Shown: positions 1-8,390, counted from the first letter of the stretch. The stretch: 64,000 nucleotides of DNA from Flavobacterium sp. (GCA_014379405.1 JACMLU010000018.1:362916-426915), one strand, 5' to 3'. The notes: a model not told the origin generated them from the sequence alone. A program made the numbers and translations.

Positions 1-2850
1 AACCATGTCTTTTTGGTTGTAATTGATTAATCCACTTTCAAAGGCTTTTGTAATTGCAAAATCAACATCGGCTTTTGTTTTTACAAAAGACAAAATCTCG
101 TGAACTACATTTCCATATTCAATAGCATCCTGTTGATGCGTTCCCCACATTACTGATTCTCGTTGGGCTATTTTGATGTTTTTGGGATTTAGCACTTCAC
201 TAACCGACTGAATCAATTGCACATCTTCCGTTTTGTCACTTTCAGAGGATAATTTAGCTGGATTTCCGAATTCATACTCGAATTTTTCTTCCTCGAACTG
301 ACCTTTGTTACCCAAATATTCAACGAAAAAAGTGGACATATTATTCTTTCTTGCAACGCCTTTAGAATCTAAATTCATATCCGAAATCACATATAATTGC
401 TCTTCAGCACGAGTCAAAGCCACATACAAAACATTGATGTTGTCCAACAATTCTTCCTGTGATTTTTGAACATAAACTGTTTTTGCCGCTTCCCCAAAAC
501 CTTCAACAGCTTTGCTATTGTCTACCAAAACTTTAGGCAAACCAAAATCATCAACTTCAGCATCAATCCATAATTTATTTTTGGGACTGCGATTGTAATC
601 TTCATCTGCAAAAGGCATAATCACAACTTGAAATTCCAAACCTTTTGATTTATGAATGGTCATAATCCGGACTGCATTTTTACCTTCGGGCGATGGAATG
701 CTGAATTTCTCACCATTTTTGTCCCAATAATTCAAGAAATCCGAAATTCCTGCCTGATTACGAACATCCCGTTCCAAAACAATATCCAAGAAATATTGGA
801 TATAAGCGTTGCCGTTTTGGGAATTCAAGAATTTTGAAACAATAAGCTCCACCGATTCATACAGCGATTTTTTTCGAATGTCTTGAAACGAAAGCGAAAT
901 ATCGAAATTCGTTAACCAACTTTCAAATTCAGATTCTTGTTTTTTATCCATTCCTTGGGCAATGAAATCATGAACCTGTAATGTATCCTGAATATTATCT
1001 GCAACATAATGAAGAAAATGCGCTTTAGCTTCTAAATCGGAACTATTTTTTAAGTACTTTAATAAATAAATAATAAATCGAACTTCGGTCGCATTTTGAA
1101 TCATCAGGGTTTCCGATGATAAAAGCGGAATTCCTTGCTCTGTCAAATAATTGGCAACCGCAATTCCGTGACTACGTTTTCGGGTCAAAATTACGATGTC
1201 TTTATATTCGAAACCTTGCTGTTTTACTTTTTGAATTGTGTTTAAAGTCGCTAGTAAATACAATTCGGTTTTATCCAATGCTTCATCATCGTCTTCACTT
1301 TCTTCTATTTTTGGGATAAAAGAAATGTTTACATATCCACCTGATTTCGAATTCGTTTTTTGATGACTGTGATTTTGGTACAAATCTTTGTAATCTTCGT
1401 GTTCAAATTCATTGGACAACAACTGAAAAAAATCATTGTTGAATCCTATTATTTGCGAATAAGAACGGTAATTTTTGTCTAAATGCTCTAAAACCTTTTC
1501 AGGATTATTGAATGGATTATGGTCTTTGCTCAGCTCAATAAACTGTTCCGCTTTTCCTCCACGCCAACGGTAAATGGATTGTTTTGGGTCGCCCACAATC
1601 ATCAAGGTTCCTTTTTCTCCGTCAATTTCGCTGGATGTGGCGTTGTCAATCAACGGAATCAGGTTTTGCCACTGCATTTCGGAAGTATCCTGAAATTCAT
1701 CAATAAAAAAATGGCGGTAGCGTTCGCCCAATCTTTCGTAAATAAATGGTGCCGGCTGGTTCTGAATTTCACGATGAATTATCGCATTGAATTCCGAAAT
1801 AGAAAGTACGTTTTGCTCTTCCTGAATCTTGGTCAATTCATTGCTGACGGTATTCAACAACGATAATGGAGTAATGTTTTTCAGGAAGGCTTTGTAGAAA
1901 TCCCGCTTTTCGAAATTCTTGTAAACCGTGCCGAGAATTTGCAATAATTCAGGAATGATATTTTCGATTATTGCCCCGTCTTTGGCCGTTTTGTTGATGG
2001 AAATATCCTCAAATTCTCGAAACATTTTGTTTTTGGGATTGAATTTTCCATCCACTATACTTTGAAGATGATTCGGAAAAGTTCCTCTAGAAAAGGATTT
2101 TAAATCAATTCCGTTTTTTTCGATTAATAACAAAGCAGTTTCGGCAAATGCCGTGTTTTCTTTTTCCAGAACTTTACAGGCTTCGGCTAGTTTGGTTTTT
2201 ATCTCGACAAATTCAGCAATGGTTTTATCTTGAAAATGGGTAATTTCATTTCGATTGTTTTCATTGAGAACCAAACGACCAGTATCGAGAATCTCACGTG
2301 AAATATCCCAAGATTTATCGTCGTCGGTTTTTTCCATCGTGAAATCGATGAGCAATTTCGTCAGTGTTTCGTCTTCACCCGCTTGGGCGATAATGGCATC
2401 AACGGCTTCAATGAGCAAGTTTTCGGTATCTAAGGTTACTTCGAAAGTCATTGGCAAACCCAAATCATGAGCAAATGCCCGAATGACTTTGTGCGTGAAT
2501 TTATCGATGGTGGAAATATCAAAAGCAGCATAATTGTGAATAATATGCTTGATTATTTGCTGCGATTTAGTTTTGATTTGAATGATGGAAAGTTCGGTTT
2601 CTTTTGCCAAATCCTGCATTAAATCCTGAGCTTTTTGGCTCGGTTCGTCTTTGGCAAATTCTGATAAATTACCCACGATTCTACTTTTCATCTCGTGAAC
2701 CGCTTTATTGGTAAACGTAATGGCGAGAATGTTGCGATAGGCATCATTTTTAGGCGCTACGAGAATGATTTTCAGGTACTCTTTAACAAGTGCGTAGGTT
2801 TTTCCGGAACCTGCCGATGCGTCGTATATGGAGAATGAGGGCCTTTGCAT
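1..2850 (-). CDS. UvrD/Rep-family ATP-dependent helicase (AddA/RecB-like), 3' end outside window
   Basis: Open for 950 codons from an ATG at 2850 to the window edge, with no stop, so the C-terminus is missing. Translating by eye shows superfamily 1A helicase motifs in order: Walker A ASAGSGKT at about residues 11-18, the Walker B/motif II DEFQDTS near 380, motif III VGDPKQSIYRWRGG near 420, IMTIHKSKGLEF near 700 and motif VI VALTRAEEQL near 810. The last visible part, after ESVMWGTHQQDAIEYGNVVHEIL, resembles the start of the RecB-type PD-(D/E)XK nuclease region. The family unwinds and resects DNA ends for recombinational repair, usually with an AddB-like partner; that partner is not in view. 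It could be annotated as an exodeoxyribonuclease V subunit beta. A 7-bp repeat array touches its start codon. Confidence 0.9.
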   Translation of the reverse strand, partial: MQRPSFSIYDASAGSGKTYALVKEYLKIILVAPKNDAYRNILAITFTNKAVHEMKSRIVGNLSEFAKDEPSQKAQDLMQDLAKETELSIIQIKTKSQQIIKHIIHNYAAFDISTIDKFTHKVIRAFAHDLGLPMTFEVTLDTENLLIEAVDAIIAQAGEDETLTKLLIDFTMEKTDDDKSWDISREILDTGRLVLNENNRNEITHFQDKTIAEFVEIKTKLAEACKVLEKENTAFAETALLLIEKNGIDLKSFSRGTFPNHLQSIVDGKFNPKNKMFREFEDISINKTAKDGAIIENIIPELLQILGTVYKNFEKRDFYKAFLKNITPLSLLNTVSNELTKIQEEQNVLSISEFNAIIHREIQNQPAPFIYERLGERYRHFFIDEFQDTSEMQWQNLIPLIDNATSSEIDGEKGTLMIVGDPKQSIYRWRGGKAEQFIELSKDHNPFNNPEKVLEHLDKNYRSYSQIIGFNNDFFQLLSNEFEHEDYKDLYQNHSHQKTNSKSGGYVNISFIPKIEESEDDDEALDKTELYLLATLNTIQKVKQQGFEYKDIVILTRKRSHGIAVANYLTEQGIPLLSSETLMIQNATEVRFIIYLLKYLKNSSDLEAKAHFLHYVADNIQDTLQVHDFIAQGMDKKQESEFESWLTNFDISLSFQDIRKKSLYESVELIVSKFLNSQNGNAYIQYFLDIVLERDVRNQAGISDFLNYWDKNGEKFSIPSPEGKNAVRIMTIHKSKGLEFQVVIMPFADEDYNRSPKNKLWIDAEVDDFGLPKVLVDNSKAVEGFGEAAKTVYVQKSQEELLDNINVLYVALTRAEEQLYVISDMNLDSKGVARKNNMSTFFVEYLGNKGQFEEEKFEYEFGNPAKLSSESDKTEDVQLIQSVSEVLNPKNIKIAQRESVMWGTHQQDAIEYGNVVHEILSFVKTKADVDFAITKAFESGLINYNQKDMV

Positions 2851-2895
2851 TTAATTTTTGATTTCAGATTAACAGTTTTAATTTCAGATTTAGTT
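2851..2895. repeat. Imperfect 7-bp tandem repeat array upstream of the helicase
   Basis: Read on the minus strand, the bases before the helicase ATG fall into heptads that begin with AA (AAATCTG, AAATTAA, AACTGTT, AATCTGA, AATCAAA, AATTAAA). The words ATTTCAGATT and GATTTCAGATT recur on the plus strand and are shared with the array before gmk. The periodicity is imperfect. Function unknown. Confidence 0.5.
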
Positions 2896-2908
2896 TCTTT
2901 TCCCGAAT

Positions 2909-2982
2909 GCCCTAGCCCTGATGGAAGGGAAAATCCTCGCCATTTTTCTTGGCGAGATTGGAATGACAGCAGGAAAAAGCTC
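2909..2982. repeat. Dispersed flavobacterial intergenic hairpin element
   Basis: A block running from GCCCTAGCCCTGATGGAAGG to AGCAGGAAAAAGCTC has a strong central hairpin, CTCGCCA with TGGCGAG around a short T-rich loop. From memory, elements with the same edges (AGGGCTAGGGC at one end, GAGC-TTTCCTGCT at the other) and variable central stems are scattered in Flavobacterium genomes. That recollection was not checked here. Only one copy is visible in this window. It lies between the helicase and sod promoters. Confidence 0.55.
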
Positions 2983-3056
2983 TTCAAAAACAACAACTAT
3001 CAATTTATTTAATAAAACTATAACGAAATAGAATTTCCTTTTCAAAGTTAAATGTT

Positions 3057-3064
3057 TATTTTTG
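3057..3064 (+). promoter_or_regulatory. Bacteroidota -7 element for sod
   Basis: TATTTTTG matches TAnnTTTG exactly and lies 35 bases before the sod ATG. I see no clear TTG -33 element at normal spacing. The expected transcript would have a roughly 30-nt A-rich leader. Confidence 0.5.
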
Positions 3065-3099
3065 AATAAAATATTTATAAATCATTAAACAACTATATT

Positions 3100-3705
3100 A
3101 TGGCTTTTGAATTACCACAATTACCTTATGCGTACGACGCATTAGAACCTCATATTGATGCGCGCACGATGGAAATCCATCACACGAAACATCATAATGC
3201 TTATACTACCAATTTGAATGCTGCAATTGCGGGAACTGAATTGGAAGGTAAAAGTATTGAAGATATCCTAGCAAATTTAGATTTAAAAAACGGTGCTGTT
3301 CGTAACAATGGTGGTGGTTTTTTTAACCACAATTTGTTTTGGACAGTAATGTCTCCAAACGGTGGCGGATTGCCAACAGGTGATGTAGCAGCTGCTATTG
3401 ATGCTGCTTTTGGTTCTTTTGATGCTTTTAAAGCTGCTTTTGCAAAAGCTGGAGCAACTCAATTTGGTTCAGGATGGGCTTGGTTGTGTTTGAAAGATGG
3501 AAAATTAGAAGTTTGTGGAACTCCAAATCAAGACAATACTTTGATGCCAGGTGTAGGTTGTGGTGGAACTCCAATCTTAGGAATGGATGTTTGGGAGCAC
3601 GCTTACTACTTGAACTACCAAAACAGAAGACCTGATTATATTGAAGCTTTCTTTAATGTAATTAACTGGGATGAAGTAGCTAAAAGATATGCTGCTGCAA
3701 AATAG
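3100..3705 (+). CDS. sodA: Superoxide dismutase, Mn/Fe family
   Basis: This 201-residue protein has the full Mn/Fe superoxide dismutase fold and dismutes superoxide to peroxide and oxygen, probably in the cytoplasm since there is no signal peptide. The four metal ligands are visible: His27 (in MEIHHTKHH), His77 (NHNLFW), and Asp163 and His167 (DVWEHAYY). Tyr35 of the second-shell network is present, and Gln144 in NQDNTLM is where Mn-type enzymes keep their active-site glutamine, so Mn or cambialistic use is more likely than strict Fe. Length is normal for the family. The gene stands alone with its own promoter and a 3' hairpin. Confidence 0.96.
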   Translation: MAFELPQLPYAYDALEPHIDARTMEIHHTKHHNAYTTNLNAAIAGTELEGKSIEDILANLDLKNGAVRNNGGGFFNHNLFWTVMSPNGGGLPTGDVAAAIDAAFGSFDAFKAAFAKAGATQFGSGWAWLCLKDGKLEVCGTPNQDNTLMPGVGCGGTPILGMDVWEHAYYLNYQNRRPDYIEAFFNVINWDEVAKRYAAAK

Positions 3706-3775
3706 TCTATTTTTAAAATAGACTTTTAGAGGATAGACGGATAGACTGAAAAGTTTGTTCGTCTATTTTTTTGTC
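3704..3775 (+). terminator. Hairpin-rich GTCTATT/ATAGAC repeat region, probable sod terminator
   Basis: Directly after the sod stop, GTCTATTTT-T-AAAATAGAC is a perfect inverted repeat. It is followed by GGATAGAC twice in tandem and then CGTCTATTTTTTT, which can pair with TAGACG at 3734 to give a stem followed by a T run. It probably acts as the terminator. The repeated ATAGAC words also place it in the short-repeat class found elsewhere in the window. Confidence 0.55.
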
Positions 3776-3802
3776 TAAAAAAATCCTTGACTTTATTCCA
3801 AT

Positions 3803-3871
3803 AAAAAAGGTGAAATTTCTTTCACCCTTTTTGCCCCAAATCTACCATAAACTTAACCTACTAATATTATG
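3803..3871 (-). ncRNA. Candidate small RNA (about 70 nt) between purF-like gene and sod
   Basis: On the minus strand, a TTTG-N20-TATCTTTG promoter (3878-3909) is followed by about 70 bases with no useful reading frame. The RNA would begin with a perfect 7-bp hairpin, ACCATAA/TTATGGT, with a loop containing TAGGTTAAGT. It would end in a classic intrinsic terminator, GGTGAAA/TTTCACC followed by six T. The neighbouring genes converge here, so this cannot be a leader of either. The terminator may also serve as a backup for sod read-through. Function unknown; compare 24918-25026. Confidence 0.45.
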
Positions 3872-3877
3872 GTGAGT

Positions 3878-3909
3878 CAAAGATATAATCACAATCGTCT
3901 TTTGGCAAA
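3878..3909 (-). promoter_or_regulatory. Promoter for the 3803-3871 small RNA
   Basis: Minus-strand TTTG (3906-3909) and TATCTTTG (3878-3885) are separated by 20 bp, an ideal Bacteroidota -33/-7 arrangement. It points away from the purF-like gene, towards the hairpin pair. Confidence 0.5.
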
Positions 3910-3959
3910 TAAAATAGATGAAATGCTCAAATAGTCGTTGAAATACTTAATCTCAAGAT

Positions 3960-5858
3960 TTAATATGCTCTAGCATTTTTACCTTCATAAAAATTCATAA
4001 ACGCCTTATTTACAACACGATTCCCTCCAGGGGTTGGATAATCTCCGGTGAAGTACCAATCTCCTAAATTTTTAGGACAAGCGATATGTAAATCTTCAAC
4101 CGTTTGAAAAATGATTTTCACTTCGGCATTAATTTCTGGCGAACTCAACAGTTGTGCAATTTTATCCGAAACTTCCTGCGGCTTAAATGGTGCGTATATT
4201 TCGGTAACAAAATTGACCACATCGTTGTCGTGTAAATCTTCCTGTTTTTTACATTTAATGTAAACCTCATCAACAATATGGTACAAGTTTCTTTCTTTCA
4301 ATAACTCTAAAGCAGCCTGAAAAGCGATTAAACCTTCTAGTTTTGCCATATCGATTCCATAACAATCCGGATAACGAATTTGCGGCGCCGATGAAACGAT
4401 AACAATACTTTTTGGTTTCAAACGATCCATCATTTTGATGATACTCATTTTAAGCGTTGTTCCTCGCACGATGCTGTCGTCAATAATTACCAAATTGTCT
4501 GTTGGCTTAATTACACCATAGGTAACATCATAAACGTGGGCTACCAAATCATTACGACTGCTGTCTTCGGTAATGAAAGTTCGCAATTTTGCGTCTTTGA
4601 TGGCTACTTTTTCAGTTCTGATTTTTACCGAAAGGATTTCCTCTAGTTTTTCCTTGGTTAATTTTTTTCTGTTTTCAAGAATATAATTATTTTTTCGTTG
4701 ATTCAAGAAATCTTGTGCTGCTTCGACCATTCCGTAGAAAGATGTTTCGGCAGTATTTGGAATGTAAGAGAAAACTGTATTGTCAGTATCGTCACCAATG
4801 GCATTTAAAACCGCTGGGAGAATTAATTTTCCCAAATTTTTTCTTTCTTGGTATATTTCGGCGTCGCTTCCACGAGAGAAATAAATTCTTTCGAAAGAAC
4901 AGGCTTTTTTCACGGTTGGAGTAAGGATTTCTTGCTCAGTTACCGTTCCATTTTTCTTGATGATTAAGGCATTTCCTGGTTGTAGTTCCTGTACTTTTTC
5001 AAAATCTACATTAAATACCGTTTGAATAACTGGACGTTCCGAAGCTACTACTACAATTTCATCATCTTCATAAAAATAGGCTGGGCGGATTCCTGCTGGA
5101 TCTCTGAAAACAAAGGCATCTCCGTGACCCAATAGTCCTGCCATAGCATAACCTCCATCCAAATTTTTAGAGGCTCTTCTCAAAATTCTAGCAACATCCA
5201 ATTTTTCGGCGATTACAGGCGATGCTTCTCTTTTGTTTAATCCATTATTCTTGCATTCTTGATACAAATCGGTTACAGCATTGTCCAAGAAGTGTCCAAT
5301 TTTTTCCATTACCGTTACTGTATCAGCCATTTCTTTTGGATGCTGACCTAAATCGATAAGGTTTTGAAAAAGCTCTTTTACGTTGGTCATATTAAAATTT
5401 CCGGCCAAAATCAGGTTTCGGTGCATCCAGTTATTCTGACGTAAAAAAGGGTGAACACTTTCGATACTGTTTTTTCCAAAAGTTCCGTAACGAACGTGGC
5501 CTAAAAACAATTCTCCTAAATATGGAATCATTTTTTTTTGCAAAGCCACATCGTCAAGATATTCAGGATGCAATGCCAATTCTTCATTTATCCTGTCATT
5601 TATCTGGGCAAATACATCTTGAATAGGCTGTGCTTCATTCGAACGCACACGGCTAATGTATCTTTCTCCTGGTTCCACATCAAGTTTAATACTTGCAAAA
5701 CCTGCTCCGTCCTGCCCACGATTGTGTTGCTTTTCCATAAGGAGGTACATTTTCTGTATTCCGTAGAAAGCCGATCCGTATTTATCTTTGTAGAATTCTA
5801 ACGGTTTCTTTAATCTTAAAAGGGCAATCCCGCATTCATGTTTAATTGCGTCGCTCAT
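3960..5858 (-). CDS. PurF-like class II glutamine amidotransferase / phosphoribosyltransferase
   Basis: This 632-residue protein combines an N-terminal Ntn-type glutaminase domain with a C-terminal type I PRTase domain, the architecture of amidophosphoribosyltransferase, first enzyme of purine synthesis. The nucleophile would be Cys9 (HECGIA), followed by HNRGQDGAGFA near 45 and GHVRYGTFG near 120. The PRPP-binding loop VIIDDSIVRGTT is clear near residue 460. It is longer than ordinary PurF (about 500), and the usual oxyanion-hole word AHNGNLTN reads AGNFNMTN. It may be a paralogue rather than the main PurF. The upstream PfkB kinase gene is separated by 64 bp with a terminator-like hairpin. 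Confidence 0.85.
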   Translation of the reverse strand: MSDAIKHECGIALLRLKKPLEFYKDKYGSAFYGIQKMYLLMEKQHNRGQDGAGFASIKLDVEPGERYISRVRSNEAQPIQDVFAQINDRINEELALHPEYLDDVALQKKMIPYLGELFLGHVRYGTFGKNSIESVHPFLRQNNWMHRNLILAGNFNMTNVKELFQNLIDLGQHPKEMADTVTVMEKIGHFLDNAVTDLYQECKNNGLNKREASPVIAEKLDVARILRRASKNLDGGYAMAGLLGHGDAFVFRDPAGIRPAYFYEDDEIVVVASERPVIQTVFNVDFEKVQELQPGNALIIKKNGTVTEQEILTPTVKKACSFERIYFSRGSDAEIYQERKNLGKLILPAVLNAIGDDTDNTVFSYIPNTAETSFYGMVEAAQDFLNQRKNNYILENRKKLTKEKLEEILSVKIRTEKVAIKDAKLRTFITEDSSRNDLVAHVYDVTYGVIKPTDNLVIIDDSIVRGTTLKMSIIKMMDRLKPKSIVIVSSAPQIRYPDCYGIDMAKLEGLIAFQAALELLKERNLYHIVDEVYIKCKKQEDLHDNDVVNFVTEIYAPFKPQEVSDKIAQLLSSPEINAEVKIIFQTVEDLHIACPKNLGDWYFTGDYPTPGGNRVVNKAFMNFYEGKNARAY

Positions 5859-5887
5859 TGTATAGTAGTTGTAGTTGATTTCTATTG

Positions 5888-5910
5888 AAAAAGCCCCGTT
5901 TCCGAGGCTT
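5888..5910 (-). terminator. Intrinsic terminator after the PfkB kinase gene
   Basis: On the minus strand AAGCCTCG-GAAA-CGGGGCTT (with one G-T pair) is followed by T residues. The GAAA loop is a stable GNRA tetraloop. It lies between the kinase stop and the purF-like start, so at least partial uncoupling of the two is likely. Confidence 0.7.
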
Positions 5911-5922
5911 CATAATTTTGCA

Positions 5923-6846
5923 TTATATTTCTATGTCAAATTGGGTCAATGCCTTGAATTGCTTCAATCTCGACACCACTTCTTCTTTTTCTAATCCGAC
6001 CATTCTTTCAGTCCCAAATTTTTCTACACAGAATGAAGCTAAATTAGAACCATAAATGATGGCGTTCTTCATATTTTCAAATGATATGTTTTCGCTTTGG
6101 GTTAAGTATCCGGCAAACCCTCCTGCAAATGTATCTCCCGCTCCCGTTGGATCAAAAACTTCTTCCAATGGCAATGCTGGTGCAAAGAAAATTTGATGGT
6201 TATGAAACAATAAAGCACCGTGTTCTCCTTTTTTAATCACCACATATTTGGGCCCCATTGCGTGGATTTTTACAGCCGCCTTTACCAATGAATATTCTCC
6301 TGATAGTTGTCTGGCTTCCTCATCGTTGATGGTAATAACATCGACACGTTTAATAACTTCCATTAATTCAGGCAACGCACAATCCATCCAGAAATTCATT
6401 GTATCTAAAACCACTAATTTTGGTTTCACGTCCATTTGGTCTAAAACGCTGCTTTGTACCAATGGGTGCAAATTTCCAAGCATTACGACATCGGCAGTTT
6501 TAAAGTTTTGAGGGACTTTTGGCTGAAAATCGGCCAATACATTCAACTCGGTAGCCAAAGTATCTCTTGAGTTCAAATCGTTGTGGTACAAACCGCTCCA
6601 AAAGAAGGTTTTACCACCTTTAACTACTTCAAGACCTGAAATATCAATGTTTCTATCGGTCAATAAATCCAAATATTCTTGTGGAAAATCATCGCCAACA
6701 ACAGAAACAATAGCAGATTGAAGGTTAAAATGAGAAGCAGAAAGTCCTATATAAGTTCCAGCACCACCCAATATTTTGTCAGTTTTGCCAAAAGGCGTTT
6801 CAATAGCGTCGAAAGCAACCGTTCCAACTATCAATAATTTATTCAT
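5923..6846 (-). CDS. PfkB-family carbohydrate/nucleoside kinase
   Basis: A 307-residue soluble kinase of the ribokinase/PfkB family. The N-terminal glycine motif appears as GGAGTYIGLSASHF near residue 27. The C-terminal signature with the catalytic aspartate and anion hole appears as DPTGAGDTFAGGFAGYL near residue 233. Members phosphorylate sugars or nucleosides with ATP; the substrate cannot be told from sequence alone. The purF-like gene downstream might hint at nucleoside or ribose salvage, which is inference only. A good TTTG-N20-TATCTTTG promoter precedes it. The start ATG at 6846 leads straight into MNKLLIVGTVAFD, typical for the fold. Confidence 0.88.
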   Translation of the reverse strand: MNKLLIVGTVAFDAIETPFGKTDKILGGAGTYIGLSASHFNLQSAIVSVVGDDFPQEYLDLLTDRNIDISGLEVVKGGKTFFWSGLYHNDLNSRDTLATELNVLADFQPKVPQNFKTADVVMLGNLHPLVQSSVLDQMDVKPKLVVLDTMNFWMDCALPELMEVIKRVDVITINDEEARQLSGEYSLVKAAVKIHAMGPKYVVIKKGEHGALLFHNHQIFFAPALPLEEVFDPTGAGDTFAGGFAGYLTQSENISFENMKNAIIYGSNLASFCVEKFGTERMVGLEKEEVVSRLKQFKALTQFDIEI

Positions 6847-6869
6847 TCTTTGTGATTCGAATTAAGCGG

Positions 6870-6901
6870 CAAAGATAGTTCATAAGTTTTATAGTTGCAA
6901 A
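6870..6901 (-). promoter_or_regulatory. Promoter of the PfkB kinase gene
   Basis: Minus-strand TTTG (6898-6901), a 20-bp spacer and TATCTTTG (6870-6877) match the Bacteroidota consensus; the ATG follows 24 bases later. Confidence 0.6.
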
Positions 6902-6921
6902 GTTTGCAAGTCTCAAAGTTT

Positions 6922-7401
6922 TCATAAAATTTTACCCTCTTCTTTTTCATAGAAGACATCCACAGAAAGTGTTTTTTGACTAGAGGCAAAGACCGCCAAT
7001 TCATCGCAACGCTCATTTTGGGGATGATTATTATGGCCTTTAATCCATTTGAAATCGACTTGGTGTTTACGGTAAACTATTAAAAAGCGTTTCCACAAAT
7101 CAGAATTTTTTCTGTCTACAAAACCTTTTTTCTCCCAGCCAAAAACCCATTTCTTCAAAACAGAATCTACAACATATTTGGAATCAGAAACTACCAATAC
7201 TTTCATATTCAGATTTTTTAGTTTTTCGAGACCCACAATTACTGCCAATAACTCCATTCTATTATTGGTTGTCAGACGAAAACCTTCGTAGAATTCCTTC
7301 TTGTGTGGAGTCCCCACCAATTCCATAACAACGCCATAACCACCACGACCGGGATTGCCTTTGGCTGCACCATCAGTATATATATGTACGTTGTGTTCCA
7401 A
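6922..7401 (-). CDS. rnhA: Ribonuclease HI
   Basis: A 159-residue RNase H that cuts the RNA strand of RNA-DNA hybrids. The catalytic set is visible: Asp10 (IYTDGAAKGNPG), Glu in NNRMELLAVI near 50, Asp in VVSDSKYV near 72 and a late Asp in NERCDELA near 135. WIKGHNNHPQNE holds the His loop. The only start in frame after the preceding stop is a TTG at 7401 (or an unlikely ATT). It lies directly after a TTTAGAA repeat array that also encodes the tail of purN, two bases away, so the pair is co-transcribed. The same repeat-then-TTG arrangement is seen at recO. Confidence 0.93.
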   Translation of the reverse strand: MEHNVHIYTDGAAKGNPGRGGYGVVMELVGTPHKKEFYEGFRLTTNNRMELLAVIVGLEKLKNLNMKVLVVSDSKYVVDSVLKKWVFGWEKKGFVDRKNSDLWKRFLIVYRKHQVDFKWIKGHNNHPQNERCDELAVFASSQKTLSVDVFYEKEEGKIL

Positions 7402-7403
7402 TT

Positions 7404-7427
7404 TTAGAATTTAGAATTTAGAATTTG
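7404..7427. repeat. TTTAGAA x3 heptad repeat across the purN stop / rnhA start junction
   Basis: Three perfect copies of TTTAGAA plus TTT. On the minus strand it supplies the last codons of purN (ILNSKF-stop) and ends just before the TTG start of rnhA. A shorter array of the same word precedes recO. Confidence 0.75.
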
Positions 7428-7973
7428 TTCTACTATAGATGGGAAAAATTGCTGTTCTAATTCGTGTATTTTGGCCGCTACTTCATCTGGAGTTTCTGAT
7501 CCTGATAAAAGAACTTCTTTTTGAAAAATAATATTTCCTTCATCATAATTCTCATTAACATAATGAATGGTGATGCCGGTTTCCTTTTCCTTGTTTTCGA
7601 CAACGGCTTTGTGAACATTACTTCCATACATCCCTTTTCCACCATATTTTGGCAACAAGGCAGGATGTACGTTTATAATTTTATCGGGATACTGTGCCAC
7701 AATATTTTCGGGAAATTTTAATAAAAATCCGGCAAGAACGATCAAATCAGGCTGTAAAGCATTTAATTTTTGTAATACTTTACTTTCAATAAAATCTTCT
7801 TTATTGAAAATCTCTGTTGGAACTTGAAAATTTTTGGCTCTTTCAATTACATATGCTTTTGGGTTGTTCGTAAAAATAGAAACGACTGTCCCAGTATTGC
7901 TATTATTAAAGTATTTTATAATATTTTCAGCATTAGTACCCGATCCGGAAGCAAAAATTACAATTTTTTTCAT
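7404..7973 (-). CDS. purN: Phosphoribosylglycinamide formyltransferase
   Basis: A 189-residue GAR transformylase, using 10-formyl-THF in the third step of purine synthesis. GSGTNAENI near residue 9 is the phosphate loop, NVHPALLPKYGGKGMYG near 100 carries the catalytic Asn-His pair, and HYVNENYDEGNIIFQ near 133 carries the catalytic Asp region. The ATG at 7973 gives the family's usual beginning MKKIVIFASGSGTN; an upstream in-frame ATG at 8030 would add an unlikely hydrophobic 19-residue extension. The final six residues are encoded by the 7-bp repeat array shared with the rnhA start. Confidence 0.94.
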   Translation of the reverse strand: MKKIVIFASGSGTNAENIIKYFNNSNTGTVVSIFTNNPKAYVIERAKNFQVPTEIFNKEDFIESKVLQKLNALQPDLIVLAGFLLKFPENIVAQYPDKIINVHPALLPKYGGKGMYGSNVHKAVVENKEKETGITIHYVNENYDEGNIIFQKEVLLSGSETPDEVAAKIHELEQQFFPSIVEQILNSKF

Positions 7974-8089
7974 ATTCAAACAGATTTCAATTATGCAAAA
8001 AAAAGAATAAAAAGTGATAATAAATAACATTGCAGCCTCTTTGTGAAATTTATTTTATAAATTAGCTGTCACATTTATTAACTAAATAG

Positions 8090-8118
8090 TTGTTTTCAAA
8101 TAAAGTTTTTTATTTTTG
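8090..8118 (+). promoter_or_regulatory. Promoter of acpP
   Basis: TTG at 8090-8092, an 18-bp spacer and TATTTTTG at 8111-8118, with the acpP ATG 29 bases downstream. This is one of the best consensus promoters in the window, as expected for a highly expressed gene. Confidence 0.65.
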
Positions 8119-8147
8119 CCAACAATTAAAATTTAAAATTAAAGATT

Positions 8148-8384
8148 ATGTCAGACATTGCATCAAGAGTAAAAGCGATTATCGTAGACAAATTAGGTGT
8201 TGACGAAAACGAAGTTGTAACAGAAGCTAGCTTCACTAATGATTTAGGAGCTGACTCATTAGACACTGTAGAGCTTATTATGGAGTTCGAAAAAGAATTT
8301 GACATTCAAATTCCAGACGATCAAGCAGAAAATATCGCTACTGTTGGTCAAGCAATTTCTTATATCGAAGAAGCTAAGAAATAA
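8148..8384 (+). CDS. acpP: Acyl carrier protein
   Basis: A 78-residue acidic carrier protein of type II fatty acid synthesis. The 4'-phosphopantetheine attachment site is Ser37 in [12 protein letters not shown], the standard motif. Four-helix length and composition are normal. It sits directly upstream of fabF, the usual pairing. A strong hairpin terminator after the stop and its own promoter suggest it is made in excess over fabF. Confidence 0.98.
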   Translation: MSDIASRVKAIIVDKLGVDENEVVTEASFTNDLGADSLDTVELIMEFEKEFDIQIPDDQAENIATVGQAISYIEEAKK

Positions 8385-8390
8385 TAATAA

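Noticed and set aside
2772..2996. A 74-codon minus-strand frame overlapping the helicase start
   Set aside because: It crosses the dispersed hairpin element and the helicase Walker A codons in the wrong frame.
7404..7427. CRISPR array (also considered for the other tandem repeats)
   Set aside because: Units are 7 bp and adjacent, without spacers; no cas genes are in the window.
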